Shown piece by piece: positions 9,549 to 18,109 of a stretch of 21,151 nucleotides of DNA; positions within the stretch are counted from its first letter, which is position 1, and each line of letters opens with the position of its first letter. The DNA is taken from positions 4,379,701 to 4,400,851 of the forward strand of contig BFEA01000044.1 of the NCBI GenBank assembly GCA_003427395.1. The letters are read 5' to 3'. Origin of the DNA: Chara braunii (taxonomy: Eukaryota > Streptophyta > Charophyceae > Charales > Characeae). Position numbers and translations under genes: made by a program. Below the pieces are notes generated by a model. That model was not told where the DNA came from, ran no database searches, and saw only the letters and a program-made list of their open reading frames with translations.

Positions 9549-10334
9549 CTGCTTACTGTTAGATCCACCTGTTGATGCTTCTTAATAACACCTATCACAA
9601 CAAATGTATCAGTTCTAAGGATGAATCTCCTTTCCAGCACATAGTGCCTGAAGCGCCTGAGACAATGGATGATTGTCAGTAGCTTTGTTCTAAACTATGT
9701 GTAGCCTCTTTCTGTAGAATTAAGAGTTCTACTATCAAATCTCAGAGGTCTCTCCGTTCCGTTTCCATCTTTCTGAATAAGTACACCACCAAGAGTTATT
9801 GGTCCCCCATCTGCCTCGATGATGAAGGGTTTTCCCTCCTCATCATCATAAAATGACACCCCCAACACTACTCCCCCATCTTTTAATTTTTCTTGTAAAG
9901 TTTCTGCAGCAATCTGTCTTTTCTCAATCCAAGATAAGTCAGCCCCTTGTTTCACCATCTCCTTTAAAGGCTCTGCAAGGGTAGCAAAATGAGGGATGAA
10001 AATCCTCCAGAACCCACAGACACCCAAGAAGCTTCTTACATCTGTCACCCGCTTGAGAGGCAAAGGCCAAATCAAAATTTTGTCTATCTTCTTGGAGTCA
10101 GGGCTCCTATCCTTGGAGAAACATCTAAAGTCTATGATAGTTACTTCTGCTTCAAAGAGGAGGGACTTTGGCCCACTGGCAGTGAGGTTATATTTCTGAA
10201 GTCCCTCTAGGATCATTTTTACCCCTTCCGCATGTTCCCAGACAATGTTTTTAACCCCATCAACAACCAAAGTCTCATCTCTTACTATAGGTCCTTTTAC
10301 AAGATTATCATCAATATAAGGGTTGGTTATCTCA
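9546..10334 (-). pseudogene. reverse transcriptase second half and RNase H
   Basis: The frame begins with the RT catalytic motif YIDD (10318-10307), runs through the connection region (LGVCGFWRIFIPHF) and enters RNase H. The first RNase H acid is in EADGGP, the second is the Glu of STERGY, and the third is the Asp of LRTD. A TAG at 9697-9695 and a TGA at 9547-9545 interrupt it. The TAG stands where relatives usually have Gln after Tyr-Ser, and the TGA where a conserved Trp precedes IAFIW. The join to the first RT half is a frameshift at about 10335. Confidence 0.85.
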
Positions 10335-11110
10335 CGCGAGATGTCCGTCCTGCATGACTTGGATCATATCCCTTTGAACCACTGTCACACCATTAGTCCA
10401 ACCTTGAGGTACCACGCACATTTGAATGAGACCCCTCGACGTGTGCATGACAATCATTGGCCGGCTAGTGAGATCAATGGGAAACTGATCATAGTCAGAA
10501 TATAAATCAATTAAGGAATAAATGCATCGACCAACAAAGGGTTCAGAAAGGAGATCGGCATTAGGGAGGCTACTTGCATCACGTACTCTTACTGAGTTGA
10601 ACTTCTGAAGATTTTGTATCCATCTCAATCCACCCCCTAGTTTTTAAAAGCAAAACTAGTGGTTAGCATACGGTCCATCAGCAGGTTCAGCAACATTATA
10701 TGCAATTTTCTTCTCAAGATACTTTACCATTTCTGCCTCTTCTTTCAGGGCATACTTGGTTGACCTGTCATCCCATGGAATATGATCAATTGTCCATATT
10801 TTTGTCATCTTGATCATATCCACGTCCAACCGCCCTCTTTCTTCATTATTAAAAGAGAATGCACCAGATAACTCCTGACACACTTTGAAGATATATTCCT
10901 TCTCTTTAGGTAGGATAAACTGATCTAAGTCTATCTTCATTGTGTCAAACCTTTCCCTGGTGACTCTATTCCCCAAGTTTGCAAACTCCCTTAATGCTTT
11001 GATAATTCTCCTTTCTTTTTTCAGTGCCTCGTTATAATCATTTTCTATTAGGACTGTCACCAGGTTCTTCTTCACCCCATTAGACTTGTATTTCCTTTTC
11101 GACCCAGTGA
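10332..11110 (-). pseudogene. reverse transcriptase first half with N-terminal linker
   Basis: In one frame (11075 down to 10332) there are two open blocks. The first, 139 codons, holds AFSFNNEERGRLD and the I-P-W-DDR stretch that precede the RT fingers in this group of elements. The second, 98 codons, holds the RT fingers and palm: RWIQNLQKFN, then LIDLYSDYDQFPID with the first catalytic Asp, and VVPQGWTNG. A TAG at 10658-10656 (usual Trp in the WFCF-like motif) and a nearby TAA separate them. Upstream, the frame connects to the protease by a shift near 11110. Confidence 0.85.
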
Positions 11111-12230
11111 CTATTTTCCTAAAAAAGGGTGAGTTGATGCAAACTTTAATTCTATTTTTTCACCCTCAACAGTCTCAACAGTCTTCTTAAATGCTTCAAT
11201 CTGCCTATCTTCATCTTTGAGCTTGCAAATAACTTTTATCATCTTTGAGACCTGATTGATATCGATTGAGACTTCTTTTTTAACCTCTTGCTTGTCTTTC
11301 CCCTTCAATTTCCTTACCTTCTCAACAGACTCTTCCCTTCTGATTGAGTTGGCTAACACCCTATGCTTGTGATGATGAGAGGTGCAGACCATAAAGGTTT
11401 GTTTCTGTGCAGTCTCCAGATCCTGTAAGTCAATCCAGGACGACCCTTCATGACTAAAGAATTGAATCGCTTCCATCCTGTGTAAGAACGGAGTACCCAA
11501 AATACAATCATGGTCTAGGTATGGTACCACGAACCCCAATAGCTCGACTGACATCATCCCAACCCCGATAGTCAAGTTATCAATAAACTCTGCCACGATG
11601 AGTTCTCCAACAATATTACTTAGTATTTGTTTCGAGGGTCTATCAATGGTTAGGTCGCAAACTTCCATTGCCTTCTGAGAGATAAGTATCATCTCCGCTC
11701 CAGAGTCCACTAAGGTTCGGATTCTTACCTGATTAATGTAGATAGTTAAATACCCACATTCCATAGTCGCGAATCTCAATTTACATCCAGGTAAGGTTCT
11801 GTTAACTTGACTGGGGAAAACTGACCCCAGGTAATTAACTTTCATTTTTTTCTTTTCAATTAGTTTATTCAGTTTCTCTCTCAACTTGGGTGTTAGTGTC
11901 ATTGCCTCCTTGAAAGACAAAGTCACTTCTGTTTCTTCTAACATCTTAGTAATTACATCCGTAATTACAGTTTCATCCTCCAACTTACTCTTGAGAATGA
12001 ATTTTTTCTTCTTCCCTTGCTCACTCTTTTTAGGTAGAGGTTATGGTTCTTGATCATCAAGAATGTCAATTAGAGTCTCTTCGGTCTTTCTTCTCTTCTT
12101 TTTCTCTATCGTTTATGGAGTGAAGTGTGCTTGAAAACTCCTAACCTCTCCAATCGCCTCATTGGGTTCCATGACGAGTTCTGGTGGTAGATCACCCTCA
12201 AAGACATCATGTTGGTTGAACAAGAGAGCT
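11111..12230 (-). pseudogene. retropepsin-like aspartic protease and upstream linker
   Basis: The 290-codon frame from 11983 contains the active-site motif LVDSGAEMILIS (Asp at residue 93) and the flap-to-C-terminal signature DCILGTPFL (159-167), together a retropepsin that cleaves the Gag-Pol polyprotein. Single-motif proteases of this kind work as dimers. The same frame is open upstream through TAA codons at 12043-12041 and 12115-12113 into an acidic stretch, which is the gag-pro linker. A Lys-rich, Glu-rich tail follows the protease before the frameshift to RT. No splice or programmed frameshift signal is evident. Confidence 0.85.
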
Positions 12231-12234
12231 CGTT

Positions 12235-12495
12235 AGGTGAAAATGCTACTAACTCAAAAGAAATCTGAGAAGCAGATCTCTCCCCCAACGATAGCTCACT
12301 CAACAAAGTTTCATCAGATATGTCTTTTACTTGTTTTAGAGACTATGAAGACAATTCAGTCAATAAAAGAGAGTCATTAGTCTTTTGTACAAGCTCTTCA
12401 GGCAATTCACCAATGAAAAAGTGCATATTCACATTAATTTTTGTCTTCTTCTTTTTCTTCATCTTCTCTTCGTGTTTAAGGGCAAGAAATATCAT
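12235..12495 (-). pseudogene. gag-to-protease linker remnant
   Basis: After the gag frame stops at 12492, coding resemblance continues in a different frame from 12495 with a run of basic residues, then an acidic Ser/Leu-rich segment, broken by a TAG at 12345-12343. Near 12235 it moves to the protease frame. No domain is recognised. It is assigned here by position between zinc knuckle and protease and by composition. Confidence 0.5.
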
Positions 12496-13561
12496 ACCTC
12501 CAGGATGTCTGGATCAAATTTGTTACATGAACTATCACAGACATGACCCATTGCATCCTTTTTAGCTACCCCACTCTTCACATCCTCTTCCAAGGGCTTA
12601 CAGTAAGTGGTAGTGTGACCTCCCTCACCATAATAGTAACAAACAAAGCTCTTCCTTGGTCGCTCGTCGTACTTTTTTCTCTCTCTGTTCCCTTTTCCAC
12701 GATTCCCTCCATTCTTTCTAGATCTGGAGGAATCTCCTCTCTTACCATAACCATTATCATGATCATCATGATCATCATCATCTTCATCTTCATCTTTGCT
12801 TTCAACCTTCTTCTTCCTTTTTTTATCAGTGACATGGTTAGCAGGCATGTAATTGACCATAACTCGTTGAATAAGATTTTCTGCACTCAAATTGTTTTCT
12901 CTGTTCATACCATTCTCAGTCTCCCAGTCTTTAGCCAGTGTACTGATCTGATCCAGTGACCACTTCTTGTGCGAGACCGTAGGCAAAATTCTGACTATTG
13001 CCACCATTTTATCTCATCTGAGAGGGAAGTGTTGAGCTTGATTGTGAACAGTTTGTCTCTCATTGTTTGTAAAATTAGTCAGGAAAATATGACATTTTTT
13101 AGCCTCATCCAAATATGAGATTCTCCTGGCTGTTCTGATGAGAGGACATTGAAGGTGTCATACTTAGCTCTTCTGATGTTGAGTAGGTCCTTGGTAGTGG
13201 TTGGAACAGAGTTTTTTTCAAATTCCCTCTTCATTCTCTCCTTGACTTTTTTCCATGCTGTAGCCCCTTCCATCAACTCTTGAACAACCATCCTCGAGTC
13301 AGTGTCACAATAAGGCAAAAGGTGTTTGAGTCACTGTTTGTCTGTCCAACCATAACTGAACCCGAATAATCCATACTCGTCCAAAAAATCGTTCATCTGG
13401 GGTCCTCTTAAGCATGAAATCCTCTCATCTGACCTCTTTGCTCTTGCAATATCTTACCCTCCTTTTATTGTGTCAACTCTCTCGACCATCTCTCTTATAA
13501 CGTCTATCAGAGTCTCTTCATTAGTTCCTGCAGAAGAACTAGGTCTCCCTCGTCCTGCCAT
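12492..13561 (-). pseudogene. gag with zinc knuckle
   Basis: The chosen start is the ATG at 13561-13559, followed by a basic GRGRP stretch, a coiled helical segment and a capsid-like region (NDFLDEYGLFGFSYGW, then LMEGATAWKKVKERM). Three stops interrupt this frame (TAA 13456, TGA 13333, TGA 13081). The reading line shifts near 13010 into a 171-codon frame with an Asp/His-rich run, a basic Gly/Arg/Lys region and a knuckle C-x2-Y-x4-H-x4-C. The usual second Cys is Tyr, a TGY-to-TAY change that should abolish zinc binding. Gag packages the RNA and forms the particle. Only 72 bases separate its start from the stop of remnant A. Confidence 0.75.
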
Positions 13562-13633
13562 TTTTACCATAAATTTCCCCTGATACTTACTTATCTCTCT
13601 TTTTGTCACTTTTGTTTTCCCCTTTCTTATTTT

Positions 13634-14194
13634 TCAATCTCGTACTCTTCTTGCAAGAGATACAGGTTTGTTTCTCTCTTCCCTTGTTTGCTCTACCCCT
13701 TGAGAGTTTTCTACATAGAGAGTGTAGGTAATAATAGACTGGGTGGTTATAAAAGGCAACGCAATTCTTCTCAGTCTTCCAATATAATCTTCAATCAGTT
13801 CCCTTTCATCAACCCTACTCAATCTTCTGTTATACCCTTTCACAGTACTCCGGATCATAAAGTACCGTGTCAGGTCTATGATCTCATAGTTTAATTGCAT
13901 AGCTTACGAACCGTTGTCGATTCTTCTGGCAAGAGAGACTCGTTCTTTAGAAGAGTGATATGTTATTCTCTCAGTAATTCTGACTTTCACCACCTTCAGT
14001 AAGTAGCTGATCTCAGTCTGGTCAGTGACGGTTCTCAAAACAGAATCTCTCATCTAATCAAAGAAAGGTTGCAGAAACTCAAGTTCATCTAAAGTAGAGA
14101 GGTTTCTATCTAAGATCCGAAAAGTCCATTCTATCTTAACAACTCTACCTTCCAATACAACCCCGAATGTTAGCTGCTCAACCGTACTAGGCAT
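13634..14194 (-). pseudogene. remnant A: unrecognised protein with internal VSLARR repeat
   Basis: A 186-codon frame starts at ATG 14194 and ends at TGA 13636-13634, broken by TAG 14056-14054 and TAA 13906-13904. Both halves resemble each other: each has an E-L start, a QT/TQ-S-containing beta-like middle and a charged end closing in VSLARR (near residues 91-96 and 179-184). This suggests a tandem repeat of a domain of about 90 residues. Charged and aromatic residues alternate as in beta-rich proteins; no transmembrane segment or signal peptide is evident. It may continue upstream into B, since the frame stays open before the ATG apart from two TGA. I do not recognise the family. It lies immediately upstream of gag on the same strand. 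Confidence 0.55.
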
Positions 14195-14215
14195 TATCGA
14201 CCATCATGAACAGTG

Positions 14216-14735
14216 TCAGGAGAGGTAGATCTCAGGATGAATATAGTCAGGGACCTCGAACTGGTGTTCAAAAGTATTTAGGAGTAGGGACTTTATCATC
14301 ACTATGGAGTCACTCTCCCTTGCATTACCTACTATGGCAAAGAGGCATTCAGTCTCTCATGTCGTCAAAACCATCAGTAGTTAAAAAACTAGGGAGTCTC
14401 TCAAATTGCCTTATTCCTTCTCCCCAAGTTACTTTCCTCTGTAATTTTTCCAGCCACTATTTTGTCCTTATAAGACTGATATAGGCCCCCAACCGACATT
14501 CCAAATAATCAACTTCCTTCTCTAGGCATACTGGAGCGTAAATCCTTACGTCCAAGCTGCCTGTGTTCAGGAACTTGACTACTGGAATGTGAAATATTAT
14601 TTGTCCTCTTACACAAGTCTCGTATCTTAGGATTATAAAATGATTATTGAACCCAGTTACTTCATAAAGCCTGCCTCTCACAGCAATTATCCTTGTTGCT
14701 GAGAATATTCTTCTTGAGCTCTTTTCACCTTCCAT
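14216..14735 (-). pseudogene. remnant B: unrecognised protein with DVRIY domain
   Basis: From ATG 14735 a 92-codon frame carries GRLYEVTGFNN, ILRYET and the core LDVRIYAP that also occurs in C. It stops at TAG 14459-14457, but the frame stays coding-like to about 14355. It then continues in another frame (ETECLFAIVGNARES, EVPDYIHPEIYLS) to TGA 14218-14216. An alternative start is ATG 14749 in the neighbouring frame, with a shift near 14690. The GRLYEV stretch resembles GRVVKI near the start of A, so A and B may be one gene or related domains. The function is unknown. Confidence 0.5.
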
Positions 14736-14845
14736 ACAAAATTTATCATAGTTGACCAGTTATTCCTTGACAGAATATTAGGCAAAGGAGGAGTTTAAAA
14801 TTCCTCAAAGACTGCAAACCGATTAGATCCAATGAAACACTTATT

Positions 14846-15827
14846 TTATCTCTCGAGTCTCTCTTTCTCTTTCAACACAACTTCTTTGGCAAATCCCCAG
14901 CATCTCCCATACACAGCATCAACACTCCTTTCTTTAGGAACGTAAATTCTTACATCATATGTGTCCAGATCTATAAAGTAGAATGTGAAGACATAAACTT
15001 TCTGGTCTCATCCAGTCTCGACCATCTCGTACTTGACAATCTTGTATGGGAACATTTTTTTTTTCCACTTAAGGCGTTCAGTGATCTCAGGAGGTACTCG
15101 ACCTTTTCCTTGCTTGGGACTGAGTCTCTGCCAAATTTCAGTCTTCTCTGTCCGATTTCCTCGGCTGAAGTTTCTCTTGTTCTCATGACAATCTTCTCAT
15201 TTCTTCCATCTCAGTACCATGTTGATTATTGGCAACCAATTACTTCCGTTACGATAACTCTCAAGAATAAGAGGAGTTGAAATTGTCTCATAGGTTACAG
15301 GCATTAACCCCCATTCCACTTTCTTCTTTCGTTTGATTAAATCTGGTTTTTCGTCATAGATATATTGAACGACAATTTTCCATAACCTGTTGAAGACCTC
15401 ACCATCATTGCAGCCTCCTTTCTTGACATATGGACGAATATCATAGATGTCTCCCTGCAAGAAGTGGGTTAGTACTACACAGATGGTCGAACTGCCAGAG
15501 TGGTAAACGTAATAGTTCTCATACTGGTAGGGGAATACCCCTCTAATAGTAAAATTTAAGAGTTTTTTCAGTGAATCGGTGCATTCTTGATGGAATCTCT
15601 TACCCTCTGACTCGTCCTCTTCTTTCCCAGTTCTTTAAGGACGTCAAGAGTTCATAAAACATACCTGTGATCAAGCGTGATCCTATGCAATAAGTAATGT
15701 CAGTCTCCTCCTTCGGTCCAGTGTGGTACCTCACACATGTAGCGATAAGACCCTGTTAGCGGCCGAAAACTTTCAATAAAATAAAGACTCACTCAAGATG
15801 TCAGAGTCAATCTGAAAATTCAGGCAT
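14846..15827 (-). pseudogene. remnant C: unrecognised two-domain protein, paralogue of D
   Basis: About 327 codons run from ATG 15827 to TAA 14848-14846. The first frame is crossed by TGA at 15809, 15803 and 15791 and TAA 15758; a shift near 15640 leads to a second frame crossed by TGA 15199 and TGA 15010. The stretch around DIYDIRPYVKKG aligns over roughly 110 residues with D (DLRPYLKRG, then a conserved Trp and a PL-L strand), and the C-terminal part has a second core, TYDVRIYVP. Five of the six internal stops are TGA, suggesting CGA-to-TGA decay. No known family is recognised. C stands between D and B on the same strand. Confidence 0.55.
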
Positions 15828-15942
15828 TGTCAACAGTTCTCATGTCATAATCAAAGCTCAAAGCTGTTACTGACCCAGGCTCGTTCCAGACACGAAAGAT
15901 TTTCTTGTCCCTGATAACGGCGTCATTTTTGTCGCACTTTTT
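15820..15942 (-). pseudogene. short coding-like fragment upstream of C
   Basis: A 40-codon open stretch (including DKKIFRVWNEPGSV and SFDYDMRTVDNA) ends in a TGA that overlaps the ATGCCTGA start of C. The amino-acid pattern resembles that of its neighbours. It may be the end of a further member of the series or the true N-terminal part of C in a shifted frame. Support is weak because of its length. Confidence 0.3.
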
Positions 15943-15944
15943 TT

Positions 15945-16280
15945 AGTCGGACCTTTTCAGACGACCAGAAAGCCAACAGGCTGTTACGCAGGATTTTGGA
16001 TGATGATTGCAGTAAATAAAATGAATTACTTAAGGCAAATCATTTCCTGTTGTGTACATCCGGTTTCGAGCGAGACCTTTCAATTGCGGTCTTCGCCGGT
16101 CCCCGGTCTTAGAAATCTTTTATTTGATTCGGAATAGCAAATATTATGCAAATAATAATCATGAAATTTTGGTATGTCATGCATGTATTAGTCTCGCTAA
16201 TTTTTTAATTTAGAGAACTGTGACAAAATTATCAAAGAACATGATCGTCAAACAAAAACAATGTAAAGGATGCAAAACTC
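15945..16280. other. stretch without a supported gene
   Basis: About 330 bases between the fragment upstream of C and the first copy of the tandem duplication. It is AT-rich towards 16140-16280, and I see no open frame with recognisable content and no clear repeat. Confidence 0.5.
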
Positions 16281-16790
16281 ACTGACTTGAACAATGACAA
16301 GGTTAAATGAGGGAAGAATGAGAACTCAAAATAATTTCAGAGAGTAAACATAAGGAGAGTGACCAACACTAATAAAGAGTCCTCACTCATCCCTCTAGGT
16401 CATACACTCGATTTCTTATTTTGTTGTGCGTTTCTTGTGTTTCGAGCCACGTCCCTGTATTCTCCGAGGTTGTGGCCTCTGGATGTAGAGCCACCTGAAC
16501 CTTGTGAGCTCCGAGCATTTCCAACCGAGTGCAGGACTGACTGACTCGAGCAATGACAAGGTTAAATGAGGGACGAATGAAAACTGAAAAATAATCTCAG
16601 AGAGTACACATAAGGAGAGTGACCAGTACTAATCAAGAGTCCTCATTCATTCCTTTAGGTCATACACTCGATTTCTCATTTTGTTGTGCGTTTCATGTGC
16701 TTCGAGCCACGTCCTTGTATTCTTTGAGGTTGTAGCCTCTGGATGTAGAGCCACCTGAACCCTGCGAGCTCCGAGCATTTCCAACCGAGT
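16281..16790. repeat. tandem duplication of about 250 bp (3' end of D)
   Basis: 16281-16530 and 16540-16790 align along their whole length with about 24 differences (roughly 90% identity by eye), one 1-base indel and 9 bases between them. Most differences are C/T or G/A. The right copy encodes the last 38 or so codons of D and its stop. The left copy keeps the same frame and stop but is cut off from the rest of D, so it is a duplicated gene end. Confidence 0.9.
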
Positions 16791-18063
16791 CTCATGACAC
16801 GAAAGTCAACCATAGCACAAAACTCTTCCCATAGAGAAGGAAAATATGGCCGAGAGAAAATCCCTCGTCTGAGATGCTGGAACTGTGATGGTTCGGTCAC
16901 TGCCTCATAATCAATCAATGCAGGAGAGATGTACCTTTTGGCCAGATCTACCAGTTCACCCCAATACGAACCATCAGTGAGAGTAAGAGGAACTGGAAGC
17001 TTTGGGTAATCTTTGTAGAGCTTTGGTCCAAAACTACGGATCAACTTGGTGTCGTTCTCGTCAAATTCTCTCTCTTTCTCTTCAAGATACCTGATTGTCG
17101 AGATCCAGACTGAGTCGAAGTGCTCATGGGTCTCCTTGCCTCTCTTCAGATAAGGTCTCAAGTCCTTAATGGTCCCTCTCGCGAATTCAGCATGAACCAC
17201 CAAGATAGATAGTTCACCTTGCTTGAAGCCAGTTGCACTGACATGTTGATGCTGGAAGGCATCCTTAGAGGCGATCCGATTGAGACTGGCCAAAACCGAT
17301 TCCTCGACCGGGAATGACTGAACTGTGCCCATGTGCTAGTCGGGTCTTGAAGCCGATTAGTTATGATTAGAAGTTTCAAGTGACCCGGATGACTGAATAT
17401 TGCTTGAATACTGATTTAATACTGACTGGATACTGATTGAACACTGATTGAAGACTGATTGAATACTGATTAAACACTGATTGAATACTGAATGAACACT
17501 GATTAAATACTGATTGAATACTGACTAAACACTGCCCACTTGATAGCTACGCAAAGTACTGCTCACTTCATTGCAACGCTGAGTACTGCTCACTGACAAC
17601 AGCGTTGAGTACTACTCACTGATAACGGCGCTGAGTGTTTCTGACTGAAAATCTCGAGTGTTCTGAACGAATGAGTGTTGCTTAGGTGATGATTGATTGC
17701 TGATTGAATTTTTGCCTGAGACTCTCTGACAACTCGTGTGACTGAGTGTTAGTGCTGAGGAAACTGCTGGTTGCCTGGTGATAAAAGCTGAAAGGTAAAT
17801 TTGTGTATTCTTTGCGCTTACCCATGCCTTGCCCTAGCCTGCTCCACCGTCTCTAGCAACGAGCCGGTGCTATGCAGCTTGCCACTATGGTCATAAAAAT
17901 AAAACACATATTCAATGTATTTTTTTTCATGTGCCATCGTAATGGCAAGTTCTCTCTGAATCTGTATATGAGAATCTATGTCCCGACAAACATTTTCCTC
18001 CCACCTCTCCTTCTTATCTCTAATAGAACTGTACTTCATCACTAGGATATCCACATCCTTCAT
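16676..18063 (-). CDS. gene D: unrecognised protein, probably spliced, paralogue of C
   Basis: Two open stretches read right to left. The first, 81 codons from ATG 18063, has ERWEENVCRD and EYVFYFYDHSG and runs into a donor-like G|GTAAGC at 17821. The second, 218 codons from ATG 17332 to TGA 16678-16676, has ILVVHAEFARG, DLRPYLKRG, a conserved Trp region, PLTL and FCAMVDFRVMRLGW. An acceptor-like TTCAAG at 17346 preceded by ACTAATC would remove 476 bases and join the frames, but leaves an in-frame TAG at 17338-17336. The second stretch may instead use its own ATG. It is the least damaged of the series, so it may be functional or younger. Nothing indicates membrane or secretion signals, and I cannot assign a function. 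Confidence 0.5.
17410..17530. repeat. 11-bp minisatellite, 11 units
   Basis: Eleven consecutive 11-base units of the form ACTGATTGAAT/C run without any length change, varying mainly at positions 6-11. A degenerate unit precedes it at 17392. Period 11 is not a multiple of 3 and the tract lies outside the coding frames, so it is non-coding. Confidence 0.95.
17546..17650. repeat. 26/27-bp minisatellite, 4 units
   Basis: Four units of 27, 26, 26 and 26 bases share GC-x-CGCTGAGTACTGCTCACTGA-like content; the last is the most diverged. It begins 15 bases after the 11-bp array and shares its ACTG word, so one may have grown from the other. Confidence 0.85.
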
Positions 18064-18109
18064 CGTTTTTGTTTTGTCTTCGTAACTCAGATTCTGATAG
18101 GACGTCTAA

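Larger units (their letters stand above)
8255..13561 (-). mobile_element. decayed Ty3/gypsy retrotransposon, gag-pol body
   Basis: Gag, protease, reverse transcriptase, RNase H and integrase follow in the Ty3/gypsy order (integrase last) on the minus strand over 5.3 kb. The coding line shifts frame at about 13010, 12490, 12235, 11110, 10335, 9545 and twice between 8700 and 8540, and carries many in-frame stops, so it is not autonomous. From memory the RT and integrase resemble a group seen in basidiomycete fungi and in Chara-type algae, distinct from the chromodomain element at 2.7 kb. No LTR pair, primer binding site or target duplication was identified. The unrecognised genes at 13.6-18.1 kb may belong to the same element. 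Confidence 0.85.
17346..17821 (-). other. predicted intron of gene D
   Basis: The boundaries proposed are GTAAGC (from 17821) and CTTCAAG (ending at 17346), with branch-point-like ACTAATC about a dozen bases before the acceptor. The polypyrimidine tract is poor. The interval has no coding-like frame and holds both minisatellites, which fits an intron or an intergenic spacer. Confidence 0.35.

Noticed and set aside
12543-12959. 138-codon hydrophobic plus-strand frame resembling a membrane protein
   Set aside because: It is the antisense of gag: the Ile/Met-rich run is the reverse of the Asp/His-rich stretch next to the zinc knuckle.
14206-14484. 92-codon plus-strand frame
   Set aside because: It lies opposite remnant B, whose minus-strand frames share motifs with C and A; the plus frame is its shadow.
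17410-17650. CRISPR-like array
   Set aside because: Units are contiguous with no unique spacers and the context is eukaryotic; these are minisatellites.
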